A stretch of DNA of 64,000 nt. Origin: Paraspadella gotoi. Taxonomy: Eukaryota; Chaetognatha. The position numbers were made by a program, and so were the translations under genes. The notes under the pieces are model-generated. The model had not been told where the DNA came from, did no database searches, and was given only the letters and a program-made list of their open reading frames with translations. This document shows positions 19,535 through 34,177 of the stretch, in pieces. How positions within the stretch are numbered: the first letter of the stretch is position 1; every line of letters starts with the position of its first letter. The stretch lies in assembly GCA_051294375.1 (NCBI GenBank), contig CM119268.1, positions 7,836,632 through 7,900,631 on the forward strand, written 5' to 3'.

Positions 19535-19800
19535 TGCGCCTTGTTCGATCACTGAGACAGTGTAGAAGCTTCCGTGACACCAATTGTTCTCCGGTTCCCT
19601 GTCGCACTTGTTGACTTTAGTGAGAGAAAGAGTGAAAGAGAATTTCTCGAGAAAAGAATCTTTTATCGATACGAACGCATTGATTTGCTTTTGACGAGAG
19701 TCTTGATTTTTATTTACTAATATATAAGTTTAATATAAACGGAAATTTCATCAAAAGAATTCAGTTGGATTTTTTTCAAGATTTCCTAATTATAAAATGT
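18400..19800. other. Intergenic DNA, microsatellites and a gap
   Basis: Contains (GA)n at 18481-18532, a 25-base gap at 18551-18575, (TTA)n at about 19045-19125 and interrupted (GA)n at 19435-19535. No convincing coding sequence was seen on either strand. Confidence 0.7.
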
Positions 19801-20091
19801 ATTGGAGGGCCGATAATTGTCCATTTTTGTACGTCCGTAGCCTACAACTATAACTTATAACATCTAATCACATCTATCACATCTAGTGAAACTATTTTGT
19901 TTGCTTTATTTATTCACAAAGTATGTAGCCAATTGTCAATACTAGTGTAAACAATGATTTAAGTAATATTAATCTTCCTAAATACATTTTCTTTTCATTT
20001 CTTCACATTGTTGAAAATCTAAAGGAAGCAAAGGTTGTGAATCGTTCTGTGGTGAAGAAGGGGGCGAGGGGGTCTAAAAGAAAAGGGGGTC

Positions 20092-20214
20092 ATGTCTGAC
20101 GAGGGGTTGAAAAAGGGAGACCGAGAATTCGAGCCGGAAGTCTCCGGCGTCGAGGGTCATTACGAAGAGTTACTCGGCGACATTCGATCGAAACCCGGCT
20201 CTTTGTTTTTTTAA
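20092..20214 (+). CDS. Possible 40-codon small ORF or first exon
   Basis: ATG to TAA reads [20 protein letters not shown], then [20 protein letters not shown]. It is acidic and not low-complexity, and codon choice (GAG, GTC, GGC) resembles the Lar exons more than the AT-rich surroundings. It may be a first coding exon using an internal GT donor. No family is recognised, and chance cannot be excluded. Confidence 0.2.
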   Translation: MSDEGLKKGDREFEPEVSGVEGHYEELLGDIRSKPGSLFF

Positions 20215-20234
20215 CCACCGACTCTTTGTTTGTG

Positions 20235-20339
<105 letters not shown>

Positions 20340-20710
20340 TATTAAATACTAAAACGGATACAGTCAATTTAGGAAATAGACATCAAAACATTTCTAAATC
20401 GTTTTTGAGCGTTTAAATTTTTTAACAATTTTTTTCAAAACAAAGTGTAATAAGAGCAAAAACATTGCTGACGATTATGAATACTTATTTAAATTAACAA
20501 GGTAAATCTCATCGCAGAATCGTTCCCTCAGGAAGAAGAGTTGATTGATGGATTTCATTTTTTAAACAAACATCCAAATCATTAGTTCTCAATATATTTC
20601 AATATTTATTTTCGGTGATCGCCGATGACAACCGAGTTTTTTCCCCGGGTATTTTTAAGAAGACAAAACTTGAATCGAATTAAATACGGGAAAAGAGAGG
20701 AGAGTATATA

Positions 20711-20904
20711 AGATGATCACGAGCGAGCGTTGTCGACGACGACGACGACGCCGACGGCCGACGCCGACTACGACGACGACGACGACGACGACGACGTAAC
20801 GACCGGAAGCACAGAAATCACCCACCGTATAAAATCAATCCGCTCATTATGTTCTCCCACTCGAGAACCGTTCGCGCGACCCCAAGGAACGAAGCCGATG
20901 ATGA

Positions 20905-20938
<34 letters not shown>

Positions 20939-21158
20939 CGAGTGTGACGATGACGATGAATGATGATGACGAGTGACGACGATGACGACGATGATGATGA
21001 TTGATAATGATGACGATGATTGATCGACGACGATGGATACGACAGAAGGGCACATTCGAGATTTAGGGGGGCTTATAACTTCGCAGGTATAAGAGATCGA
21101 TAAGGAAAGTGAAAGGAAATGAGAGAGAGTAAGAGAGGAGAGAGAGAGGAGAGAGAGA

Positions 21159-21200
<42 letters not shown>

Positions 21201-21241
21201 AGAGAGAGCAGAGGTAGAGAGAGAGAGAAAGAGAGAGAGAA

Positions 21242-21285
<44 letters not shown>
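20711..21285 (+). repeat. 0.55-kb tandem segment with GAC/GAT triplets, copy 1
   Basis: Begins AGATGATCACGAGCGAGCG, runs through (GAC)n at about 20738-20798, (GAT)n at about 20903-20935 and a CGAGATTTAGGGGGGCTTATA block, and ends in a GA tract and a 25-base gap (21286-21310). It recurs at 21647-22146. The Asp-rich open frames come from the triplet repeats and are not taken as genes. Confidence 0.85.
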
Positions 21286-21646
21286 NNNNNNNNNNNNNNN
21301 NNNNNNNNNNTAGCGGGGGAAAAAAAATAGTTGTCTTGAAACGTTTGACGTTTTTCGATCGGGGAAGGGAAAAGAAGAAGTCCAATATTCGCAACCGCTT
21401 AATATTAGCTAAACGAATATATACTTTTTGAATTTTTAAAATGAAAAATTGAAAGACCATGGGTACAACAAGTTTGTCAGGTAGTCATAGTTTCACCAAA
21501 AAAATTTAAAAATGATGAACTTTCCGGTGACGATATAACGAAAACGAGAATAATATATGTATTTTATTTCGTTAACTAACAATTAGTTGAAAACAGTACA
21601 TTATTACAAAAGAGGCATCAGAATTAAGATAAACATCAAAATAAAG

Positions 21647-22151
<505 letters not shown>

Positions 22152-23746
22152 TTTCTCTCCTTTTTTTTTCCGCTTGGCGGCTGTAATTACGCTATTTGCA
22201 GCGTAAGTGGCTGTAAATGGACGAGCTACAGATGAACGAACGAAGGGGCGAGAGGAAGATCTTATTCGATTAAGAAAAAACATTATTTTTTGGCCTTTAA
22301 TGTTTTTTGGCCTTTAATGTTTTGACCTTTAATGTTTTAAAATAAATGGATGATGACCGGAAAATGGAGATATTGTTTACGCTGTTCTGGATTCAAGTCT
22401 TTATTAATTTCGACTGTCAGTCGGCATGAAAATTAATAAGAAGCTTAACTTAACTTGCTAACATTAAACTTAATTAAAGAAAAATACTCCTCGTTGACAA
22501 CGTTTCTTCATTTTATTACTTATAATCTTTGTCGTCGTCATGATGAAGTCAGACTAAGTCTCTAACGCAGTTCTTTCTCGATTTTTTGTAGTTAATTTCG
22601 TCGCCAGTTCATTTCCGCCCTCCGTTTACTGAAATTCTTCTAGTTTTTCGATATATATTTATATAGCTGTGAAATCAGTTGTCAATACTCTCATACCTAT
22701 TCTCACCTCGCACCTATCAAAGTCTTTATCACAATCTCGTGACGGACGGGGGCGAAATCACGAATCACAATCCCCTCGATTGTTAAAACGCGAATTTTAA
22801 TCGTGAATTGGGCCAGACCGGCCGACAAAAGCCGACTGCTCGATCGCCCGTGAATAAAAAGCGGAGAAATTGCCAAATCACTGCCGTCCTCGTCTTCTTC
22901 CTCTTCTTTCTATTCCTCTTCCTTCCCCTCCCTCTTACTCTTTGTCTTTGTCTTACTCTAGACTCTTTGTCTCATTCTTCATCTTTCTCTCTCTGCTTTC
23001 GTCTTTTAGATTTTTTAATTTTCTTCCTTTTAATTTTTTCTCTTTTCTCATTTCTTCTAATTTTCCCAAAGCATTTCTTAGAAATCTTTTCAGGCTCTTA
23101 CCCACTTCTATTTGCTCTATTTTTAAGTCGTTTATTTATTCTTCTCTCTATTTCTTATCTCATCCTCTCTACCTCCCCCCTTCTCAAATTTCTTTTCTCT
23201 TCCTAGATTTGGTCCCTCCTCGTCTTCCTCCTCCTCTCTCCTCCTCCTTCCTCCTCACTCCGTCCTTTTGTCCTTCCAATAGGGGGATTAGTCCCCAAAA
23301 CATAATTCAGAGGCGTGGAGGGGGGTTTTTTGTAAAAGCGGTTCAGGTAACAAAGCTCCCCCCCCCAAAGGTTGTTAAGCCGTCTATAAATCCTTGTTAT
23401 CATATTCGGCAATAGTCTCGTTCGTCGTCGTCGGTCGTCGTCGTCCGTCGTCGTCGGTTGTTTGTCCGTCCTATCGGAATTCTGTCGTCATTTGTGCGTT
23501 GGTTCGGAGTATTAAGGTCATATTATAATTTGACCGCTCTCTCTCTCTCGTCTCTTCTCTCTTCATCTGCTCTCTTCTCCTGCATGTCTCTCTGCTCATT
23601 CTCTCTCTCTTCTCTCTCTCTCATCGCTTCTTTCGTGCCCCGCGTTGGCCCCGAATGAATGAGAGCGAGAAAGAAAAAAGAGGAAGAAAGGAAGAGGAGG
23701 GAGAGAGAGTTAAGAATGGAGATTCTAAACTTTTGTAAAAATAGAG

Positions 23747-23791
<45 letters not shown>

Positions 23792-25226
23792 AGAGAGAGA
23801 GAAGAGAGGAGAAAGAAGAGAGGGAACCGTTGTAAGTAGCTGAATTCGAACCAAAGGAGAGAAGAGGATCTTTCACGCCTCCCAGGGCGTCGTCGGCATC
23901 GGCAATCGGCGATGGCATCGGATAGAGATCTGGCCACAGCGGCATCGAGACATCGATCGTTGGCGGCATCTGTCGGCCTTCGGCATCGCCAAAACACTTT
24001 TTTTCAGCCTGACTGATTCGCGAATACTATTTGTTTCATGAAATTTTAAACAAAAAGAGAAGTGATTTGCCCGGAAATCGTCCCTTAACAAAACACTTGC
24101 AACTTCGTTCGCCGTAAATTAACAATGCAATCGATAAACAGTGGAACTTGGAAATCGCAGGAGTTCGACTAGATCGACGGTTCCTGATCGTGAGTCCTGG
24201 ATGGCGGTTTTGTGAATAAAGATCACAGGATCGGGGAGTGAGAGATGACGGGAAAATAGATCACTGGTCATCGGGGATTTGAAGAGCGGCGGGAAAAAAA
24301 TCGAGGGATCCGGGGAATTCGGAGATTCCGGAATCGTGGGGATCAACTTAAGTAAATCGGTTGAGATGTAATTTGTTTTTATTTTCTTTTATCTCTTTCT
24401 TTCTGCTCCTTTTCTGAGTTTCTGTCTGGGAATATTTTTACGTCCTGATTGTTTGCTTCCCTGAGAAAAAATAAGGTGTAGAAAGATAAATATATAGAAG
24501 AGGGAATGCTCTCTCTCTCTCTGCTCTCTCTCTCTCTCGTTCTCTCTCTCTCTCTCATTCCTTTCCTCCCTTTCTCTCGCTAGGAAGTTTTATGTGAATT
24601 ACGATTGGAGAAGAGAAAAATTGAAACGTTAAACAGCCACGTAAGGTTTTTGTAAAGAAACCTCATTATAACGTATAACGAAAGGGGTATTCCCATGTCA
24701 GTTCATTTTAAGGGTCACTTCGGTCTTTCAGAACTTGATCCTAGATTCCATCAGGCGTTTCATTTCTTTTTTTTTTTTTTTTGTTTGAACCGCCCATTTA
24801 AAATCGGGGAAAAAAGAGTCGATGGCGGAATATTTCTCGAAATTCGATTTAATTCCTCTTAAGATTAGATTAGAAGTGAAACATATGTTTGCACGATTCT
24901 GCCTTCGAAGGGTAAATGGCAACTTGGGAGTCCTGAGATCGAGCGAATGCCAAACGTATGCGGTGACGATATGGTTTAAAGAACTACTGACGCGATCAGA
25001 TGACTCTGAAAAATTAAAATACCGTTTAGAGAGATGCTGTGAAGATAATGGTTGTTCTGGGTTAGAGTTAGCCACTTCACGCGTCACTTGTTATTTCTTT
25101 GTTGATTATATTTCTTTTTTTTTTTTGTAATGTTTTATCTATTTTTCTCGAATTGACCTCCAGATTGTCACTGAAGAGCCGAAGGTTGTCGAACGAAAGG
25201 TTCGGAAAATAAAAAAAAAAACAGAA

Positions 25227-25280
<54 letters not shown>

Positions 25281-25788
25281 AGAGAGGAGAGAGAGAGAGG
25301 AGAGAAGAGAGAAGATTATTAACCTCCATTCCTTTATAATTTAATAGATTGCCCTCTGTTCTCTGGAAGAAAAAGAGACCAACTGTAGCCCTTTTATTCT
25401 CTTTCGCAAAATCCCGCCTGCAGCGTTATTAACAGCTTACAGTGGAAATGTCTCTCCTCTCTTGCTCTCTCTCCTCTCTCTCTCTCCTTCTCTTCCTTCC
25501 TCCTCTCTTTGTCTCCTTATCTATATAGAGCTTTAGTGATACGAGGATATGGTATCGTGAAAAAGGTTTTCTCTGTCGCGTCCCTCGATTTCCGCTTCCT
25601 TTTTTCTCTTAATTTTTATTCTCCTTTTTTCTTTATTTCCTTTTTTCCTTTTTTCTTTCGCTTTTTTTTTTTTTTTTGGGTCGTTTTTCAATTTCTTTTC
25701 TTTATTTTTTCTCGTCTCGAATTGCTTTCATGAGTCTGCTGAGAGTAAAAAAAGGCCCCTTCCCAAGAAAGGGTGAGAGAGAGAGAAC

Positions 25789-25823
<35 letters not shown>

Positions 25824-26350
25824 GAGGAGAGAGAGAGAGTTATTGAAACTCGGTAAGAAAACACTTAAACCACAGGGGCCCTATTGTTTGTGCACCAGGC
25901 GTCCGCCATTTTCGGATGAAAAAGCGTTTGAGTTCCTTTTTTTTCCCTTCCGTTTTAAATTCTACGCGTAAACTAATCGAATGACTGTTGTTATTGTTAA
26001 AATTGGGATTAGGTTTTACAAATATATATGTACCACAGAAGTTTAATTAGAGACTCTCTATCTGTCTCTCTCTCTCTCATCTTTTCTCTCTCTCTCTTAA
26101 TTCGAATGACTGGTTGTTAATTTGTTAATCGGGATTAGGTTATACAAATATAATATGTACCCACAGACGTAATTTAGAGACTCCCTCTCTCTCTCTCTTT
26201 TCTCTCTCTCTTCTCTCTCTTTCTCTCTCTCCTCTCTCTCTCTCTTCTTCTCTCTCGCTCTCTCTCTCTCTCCTCTCTCATCGTCTCTCCTCTCTCTCTC
26301 TCTCTCCATCGGCTCCGTCTCTAACTCTTTGTCTCTATCTTATTTTCCAG

Positions 26351-26456
26351 TGATCGATTGTGGCAAGATCTTCCCCCTCTTCAGCATTCGCTTCATCCCA
26401 AAAAGTTTTTCAACACCTGCTGCGACCAGATTTTTGAGACGCCCCTCTGCGGGTGA
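26351..26456 (+). CDS. Possible terminal coding exon of an unrecognised protein (copy 1)
   Basis: After a (CT)n tract and acceptor TATTTTCCAG, one frame reads DRLWQDLPPLQHSLHPKKFF, then NTCCDQIFETPLCG and a TGA. The composition is protein-like (paired Cys, aromatic residues) and unlike the surrounding repeats. The parallel copy at 33949 instead stays open much further. No family is recognised, and no upstream exon was found. Indels between copies leave the true end open. Confidence 0.3.
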
Positions 26457-28560
26457 AAAGGCTGCGGTCGATGAACGCGATGATAACGAATTATGGCGAC
26501 GAGGAGGGCGGCGGGCGGCGGCGGCGGCGGCACGGCGGGCGGCGCCCACTTCGCCCCGGAGGCCTTCGGTATTCTTGTCCTTAAAAGGACGATCAATTAA
26601 TATCACGATCCTCGTGCTTTCCTCTTTCTGTCATACTGACAAACACAGATTTGAAAAAACGAAATGAAACGACTTGTTTATAAATTTGTTAACCAGTTTT
26701 AAAATCTTATTTAAAAAACTCGACTTATTAAAAATAGAATAAAAAGATTTAGACAATTTAAATGGACAGAGAAGAGCGGCCATTTTGTATCCGATCGGAG
26801 TTTCGACTTGGTTTCAGACGCCGGTTTAATCTTCTTTTATGAGATAAAAGGGAATAATTTCTCTTCATCTCTTTTATTTCTCTTTATTCTTTTTATTCTC
26901 TTCTCTTTCCTTTCTTTTCTCTCATGCCCCAAACCGTCTCGGTTTCGAAAATGGAAATACCTTCATAATGAAAGATAGCGCAGTATTCAACGCAGGTCAA
27001 GAAAATTTCAACACCTTAAAGGTGGCCATAATAGAAATATACCTGAGCGTTGGTCCCTTGATATTTAAACACCGTATTATTTAATATATTTAACATTCCC
27101 TTTTTACTACTATCATTCCTTTCTTGTCATATCATATTGTCAATCTTTTCATCGAACTTTTTTCCTCCATAATTTATTGTCCAAATCCTGGGCTTTTTTC
27201 CCCGCCAAATCAACCCTAGAGGCTGGAATTTAATCCTCAGCCGCAACCCCACCTCCCATCTTGCATCGAAACACCCTACCCAGTCCTCCTCCCTTGATCC
27301 CCTCTTCGGGCTTCGATGCGTCAATTATACTGAGCGAGAGGCTCGGATGAACGCGCCGATAGAGGACTTATATTGATTAGCTCTCTCTTACTCCTCCGTC
27401 TCTTTCCTTTCTCCATCTCTCTATCTCTCTCTCTCTCTCTCCTCCTCTCTCTCTCTCCTCTCTCTTCTCCTCTCTCTCTCTGTCTGTTCAGAACAGAGGA
27501 TTATAGGCATCTAACATTAAAATTAATCAAACTGGATCTTTATATCCAGCCGTATTGCATACTGAGACTTGCATCATCGCCGCCGTGACTGCCGCCGCCG
27601 CTTCCCCGCCACTGACGCCACTTGCCAACCGGCTGCCGCGCCGTAACTGCCCGCCGCCAATCGATGGTCTTAGTCTCTATTCCTGTCGTCCCCCCTCTGG
27701 GTTTTTTCGTTATTCACAATAATAAAAAAAAATTCTTTGTCTTCGGAAATCCGGCACGCTTTCCCTCATAGACGGAAATGGAATGGCTGAAGGGGCTTCA
27801 TTGTTTATCGTAATACGTATTAAAGGGAAGTTTTGATGTTTATCTTGATTTTGAACTAATATTTAAATGGATTTAAACCCGCGTTTCATGTTTTGTCATC
27901 AGGAATAACAGTTTTTTTGGTTTTAATAACGAGTTATGACAATTTATAGTCGGACATAGTCCATACAAAGCAGTTTCGAATGCTTCCTATTAACAAAAGG
28001 AAGTACAACATTAGAATTAGCTTTTAAATTAAATCAAAATTGTATATTAACTGGGCATAACAAACAACGTTAGATGAACTCTTGCCCCAAATATTCTACG
28101 ATCCGAGGAGCAGACGAATTCATAGAGAGAATAAAGCAAAAAAAAATGTGGGCCGATGAATAATCATCTCTGATATTCAATCTTATCACGCGATTAAATC
28201 CCTCGTTTTCCATGATTCATATTCCATCCCAAAATCGTCCCGAGGCTCCGTAACAATCGGGTAAGTCAATCTCGTGTCGGAATTCGGCCGAAGAGTAAGG
28301 AGTTTTAATTCGGAAGGGGGCATCTATCTCTCCCCGGATGGTAAATAGGAAAGTGGAAGGGAGAAATCTTCTTGTCAATAATTTTTTTTTTCAAAGATTT
28401 AGTAATATTATCAAAGGGGTTCATGTTTTCTTGTTGCTTTTTTTTTTTCCCAGACTAACCCATAACCTTCCGATGAGTTATATAACTAAAATCTAAATAT
28501 TTTATAATTTTTATTTTATTCCTTTTCTATTTCTGAAAACTCTTTCATTTCTTTAAATAT

Positions 28561-28830
28561 AGAATTAGAACAACCAATTCTATAAATGATGAATCAATAT
28601 TCATTCTTTCAAATAAATAAGTCATATTGCCCCAATTTAATTTACGAGTTAATAACATAGAAAGACACTCTCAAAAGTTTAGTTTGGTAACTTCCAGAGT
28701 TCTTGGCTTCCTTAACATTCAACTGTTTGGTATGATAATCTTTAAAAAAATTATTGGACTTCTCTTAAGTAATGAGATATAAAAAATAATAAGTACTGCC
28801 GCACTAGCATCAAACACCACAAGTGGAAGA
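28561..28830 (+). repeat. Dispersed repeat family R, member 1
   Basis: Diverged member of the family seen at 50390-50700. Shared blocks include an AACCAAT-type start, CCAGAGTTCTTGGCTTCC and a GGTATGATAATCTTT stretch. It occurs again at 36159-36420 because the host segment is duplicated. Confidence 0.5.
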
Positions 28831-31072
28831 CTATTAAGAAATTGGTCAACCTTTCACTCCGCCGCTCTATTACTCGATTTGTTCACTATACTTACAGAAG
28901 ATCACCTCACCCCGTCAGATTTGTCTCGTATTCACGTCACAAGCATCTCTCGCTCGCGTATCTCCATCCGGCGGGATTGAGCTGACCTCTTCACAACCTT
29001 AAACGGCACTAGGATGGAGGATGAAAGAATTAAGCTAATTGAAACAAAGTTTTTTTGCTGCATCCGTAATAGAATTAAAAGAAAGATTACTTCTGTTCGG
29101 CAGTTTTCTAATAGAATATCTTACATGCATTCGCTGTAGAAAATCTATTAATGAGACCCATAATATCTTTAAGCCGAAACAAAATATTAATATTTTAATG
29201 TCAAAGCTGGCGAAAAATGACAAAACGTAACATATAATAATTATTACATAGAGAATGAAAAATAGAGAATTTTGACCTTTTTTTAATTTTGCTACTGTAA
29301 CACACATAAGAAATTATAATTTTTATATATTTCAAAAGGAACTTATCCTACACGCCATTTTGTCTTCCAGAATGAATTCTTTCTTAAATCAACTCCCTAC
29401 TCACCAGCCGCGTGGAGGGAACCTTTCTCTCTCCAACGCCTGCTCACTACCTATCACGCGCACCAACGCGAAGTGAGTGAACCTCTCTCTCTCTCTCTCT
29501 CTCTCTCTCCTTTCTCTCTCCTCTCTCTCTCTCCTTCTCCCTCTATCTCTCTCTCTCCTCTCTCCTCCTCTCCTCCTCTCTCTCTCTCTTATCCGTGTGA
29601 TGAGGCCAAATTCACGAGTGTCCAAAGCAGGAAACCGATCATGTTTGACGTCAGATACGAAGAGGGGAGAACCGAGAAGGGGAAGAGAGGGGAAGGGAAA
29701 AAAAAGAGGAAAGGAATAAGAAAGATACGAGGGTGTGAAAAGAGGAACGAAGAGAGAACGAGTGTATAAGAAAAGAATTAGAAACAAATACGTTATACAC
29801 GCAGAAGGGGAGAGAGAGAGAGAGAGAGAGAGATTTCTCTCCTTTTTTTTCGCTTGGCGGCTGTAATTACGCTATTTGCAGCGTAAGTGGCTGTAATGGA
29901 CGAGCTACAGATGAACGAACGAAGGGGCGAGAGAGAAGATCTTATCGATTAAGAAAAACATTATTTTTTGGCCTTTAATGTTTTTTGGCCTTTAATGTTT
30001 TTGACCTTTAATGTTTTAAACATAAATGGATGATGACCGAAATGGGATATTGTTTCGCTGTTCGGATTCAAGTCTTTATTAATTCGACTGTCAGTCGCAT
30101 GAAAATTAATAAGAAGCTTTAACTTAACTTGCTAACATTAAACTTAATTAAAGAAAATACTCCTCGTTGACAACGTTCTTCATTTTATTACTTAATATCT
30201 TTGTCGTCGTCATGATGAATCAGACTAAGTCTCTAACGCAGTTCTTCTCGATTTTTTGTAGTTAATTCGTCCCAGTCATTTCCCGCCCTCACGTTTACTG
30301 AATTCTTCCTAGTTTATCGATATATATTTATATAGCTGTGAAATCAGTTGTCAATACTCTCATACCTATTCTCACCTCGCACCTATCAAAGTCTTTATCA
30401 CAATCTCGTGACGACGGGGGCGAAAATCACGAATCACAATCCCTCGATTGTTAAAACGCGAATTTTAATCGTGAATTGGGCTCAGACCGGCCGACAAAAG
30501 CCGACTGCTCGATCGCCGTGAATAAAAAGCGGAGAAATTGCCAAATCACTGCCGCCTCCTCCTCTTCTTCCTCTTCTTTCTATTCCTCTTCCTTCTCCTC
30601 TCCCTCTTACTCTTTGTCTTTGTCTTACTCATAGACTCTTTGTCTCATTCTTCATCTTTCTCTCTCTGCTTTTCGTCTTTTAGATTTTTAATTTTCTTCC
30701 TTTTTATTTTTCTCTTTCTCATTTCTTCTAATTTTCCCCAAAGCATTTCTTAGAAATCTTTTCAGGCTCTCTACCACTTCTATTTGCTCTATTTTAGTCG
30801 TTTATTTATTCTTCTCTCTATTTCTTATCTCATCCTCTCTACCTCCCCCCCTTCCTCAATTTTCTTTTCTCTTCCTAGATTTGGTCCTCCTCCTCTTCCT
30901 CCTCCTCCTCCTCCTCCTCTTCCTCCTCACTCCGTCCTTTTGTCCTTCCAATAGGGGGATTAGTCCCCAAAACATAATTCAGAGCTGGAGAGGGGGTTTT
31001 TGTAAAAAGCGGTTCAGGTAACAAAAGCTCAAGGTGTTTAAGCCGTCTAATCCTTGTATCATATTCGGCAAA

Positions 31073-31114
<42 letters not shown>

Positions 31115-31180
31115 TGTTGCCTCCTATCGAATTCTTGTCGTCATTGTGCGTTGTTCGGAGTATTAGTCATATATAATTTG

Positions 31181-31215
<35 letters not shown>

Positions 31216-31483
31216 NNNNNNNNNNNNNNNNNNNNNNNNNNNNNNNNNNNNNNNNNNNNNNNNNNNNNNNNNNNNNNNNNNNNNNNNNNNNNNNNNNNNN
31301 NNNNNNNNNNNNNNNNNNNNNNNNNNNNNNNNNNNNNNNNNNNNNNNNNNNNNNNNNNNNNNNNNNNNNNNNNNNNNNNNNNNNNNNNNNNNNNNNNNNN
31401 NNNNNNNNNNNNNNNNNNNNNNNNNNNNNNNNNNNNNNNNNNNNNNNNNNNNNNNNNNNNNNNNNNNNNNNNNNNNNNNNNNN

Positions 31484-31517
<34 letters not shown>

Positions 31518-32163
31518 TCGTTGTAAGTAGCTGACATTCGAACCAAAGAGAGAAGAGGATCTTTTCGCCTCCCAGGGCGTCGTCGGCATCGGCGAGCATC
31601 TGGTCGCACAGCGGCATCCGACGACATCATTCGTTGGCGGCATCTGTCGGCATCTGTCGGCATCTGTCGGCCCGGAAAACATTTTTTTCAGCCTTGACTG
31701 ATTCCGAATACTATTTGTTTCATCGAATTTTAAACAAAAAGAGACTGATTTTGCCCGAAATCGTCCTTAACAAACACATTGCAACTTCGTCGCTAACTTA
31801 ACAATGCAATCGCATAAACAGTGACTTGGAATCCAGGATTCACTAGATCGACGGTTCCTGATTCGTGAGTCTGGTGCGTTTGTGAATAAAGATCACAGGA
31901 TCGGGGAGTGAGGATGACGGGAAAATAATCACTGGTCATCGGGGATTTGAAAGCGCGGGAAAAAAATCGAGGAATCCGGGGAATCGGAGATTCCGGGGAT
32001 CCGGGGATCAACTAAGTAAATCGGTTGAGATGTAATTTGTTTTTATTTTCTTTTATCTCTTTTCTTCTCTCCTTTTCTGAGTTTCTGTCTGGGAATTTTT
32101 ACGTCTGGATTTTTTCTTCCCTGAGAAAAATAAGTGTAGAAAGATAATATACGAAGAGGGAAT

Positions 32164-32212
<49 letters not shown>

Positions 32213-33797
32213 ACGAAGTTTATGTGAATTACGATTGGGAGAAGAGAAAAAATTGAACGTTAACAGCCACGTAAGGTTTTTGTAAAAAACCTCATTATAA
32301 CGTATAACGAAAGGATTCTCCATGTCAGGTCATTTAAGGTCACTTCGTCTTTAACTTGATCCTAGATTCCATCAGCGTTCATTTTCTTTTTTTTTTTTTT
32401 TTTGAACCGCCCATTAAATCGGGGAAAAAGATCGATGGCGGAATATTTCTCGAAATCGATTTAATCCTCTTAAGATTAGATTAGAAGTGAACAATTGGCA
32501 ACGATTCTGCTTCGAAGGGAAATGGCAACTTGGGAGCCTGAGATCGAGCGATCCAAACGATGCGGTGACGAATGGTTAAAACTACTGACCGATCAGAGAC
32601 TCGAAAAATTACCGTTTAAGAGAGATGCTGTGAAGATAATGGTTGTTCTGGTTAGATTAGCCACTCACCTGTCATTGTTATTTCTTGTTATTATATTTCT
32701 TTTTTTTTTNNNNNNNNNNNNNNNNNNNNNNNNNNNNNNNNNNNNNNNNNNNNNNNNNNNNNNNNNNNNNNNNNNNNNNNNNNNNNNNNNNNNNNNNNNN
32801 NNNNNNNNNNNNNNNNNNNNNNNNNNNNNNNNNNNNNNNNNNNNNNNNNNNNNNNNNNNNNNNNNNNNNNNNNNNNNNNNNNNNNNNNNNNNNNNNNNNN
32901 NNNNNNNNNNNNNNNNNNNNNNNNNNNNNNNNNNNNNNNNNNNNNNNNNNNNNNNNNNNNNNNNNNNNNNNNNNNNNNNNNNNNNNNNNNNNNNNNNNNN
33001 NNNNNNNNNNNNNNNNNNNNNNNNNNNNNNNNNNNNNNNNNNNNNNNNNNNNNNNNNNNNNNNNNNNNNNNNNNNNNNNNNNNNNNNNNNNNNNNNNNNN
33101 CTCTCTCTCTCTCTCTCTCTCTCTTTGTCTCCTTATCTATATAGAGCTTTAGTGATACGAGGATATGGTATCGTGAAAAGGTTTTTCTCTGTCGCGTCCC
33201 TCGATTTCCGCTTCCTTTTTTCCTTAATTTTTTTTATTCTCCTTTTTCCTTTATTTTCCTTTTTCCTTTTTTCTTTCGCTTTTTTTTNNNNNNNNNNNNN
33301 NNNNNNNNNNNNNNNNNNNNNNNNNNNNNNNNNNNNNNNNNNNNNNNNNNNNNNNNNNNNNNNNNNNNNNNNNNNNNNNNNNNNNNNNNNNNNNNNNNNN
33401 NNNNNNNNNNNNNNNNNNNNNNNNNNNNNNNNNNNNNNNNNNNNNNNNNNNNNNNNNNNNNNNNNNNNNNNNNNNNNNNNNNNNNNNNNNNNNNNNNNNN
33501 NNNNNNNNNNNNNNNNNNNNNNNNNNNNNNNNNNNNNNNNNNNNNNNNNNNNNNNNNNNNNNNNNNNNNNNNNNNNAGTTAATTGAAACTCGGTAAGAAA
33601 AACACTTAAACCACAGGGGCCCTAATTGTTTGTGGCACCAGGGCCGTCGCCATTCGGATGAAAAGCGTTTGAGTTCCTTTTTTTTCCCTTCCTGTTTTAA
33701 ATTCTAGCGTAACTTAATCGAATGACTGTTGTTATTTGTTAAAATGGGATTAGGTTATACAATATATATGTACCCACAGACGTTTAATTAGAGACTC

Positions 33798-33909
<112 letters not shown>

Positions 33910-33948
33910 TCCGTCTCTAACTCTTTGTCTTCTCATTTATTTTTCCAG

Positions 33949-34099
33949 TGATCGATTGTGCAGATCTTCCCCCTCTTCAGCATTCGCTCATCCAAAAGTT
34001 TTCAACACCTGCTGCGACCAGATTTTTGGAGGACGCCCTCTGCGGGTGAAAAAGGCTGCGGTCGATGAACGCGATGATAACGATTATGGCGACGAGGAT

Positions 34100-34133
<34 letters not shown>

Positions 34134-34177
34134 GCGGCGCCCCTTTCGCCCCGGAGGCTTCGGTATTTCTGTCCTAA
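33949..34177 (+). CDS. Possible terminal coding exon of an unrecognised protein (copy 2)
   Basis: Counterpart of 26351-26456. From about 33995 it reads HPKVFNTCCDQIFGGRPLRV, then KKAAVDERDDNDYGDED, a Gly run with one Asn, and APFAPEASVFLS before TAA at 34175-34177. The acidic DERDDNDYGDED stretch and the Ala/Pro end look coding; the Gly run is a (GGC)n repeat. Small indels upstream break the frame relative to copy 1. It could be a cytoplasmic tail, but this is inference. Confidence 0.33.

Noticed and set aside
20705-20712. TATATAAG TATA box
   Set aside because: A good match, but no initiator or coding exon follows and the duplicated copy at 21640 lacks it.
22649-22680. TATA-like stretch followed by TCAGTT initiator-like motif
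   Set aside because: The spacing is too short for a classical TATA-Inr pair, and AT-rich matches are common here.
24822-25130. 102-codon ORF of mixed composition
   Set aside because: The counterpart at 32440-32690 gives a different frame and peptide because of indels, and no motif is shared, so it is not supported as coding.
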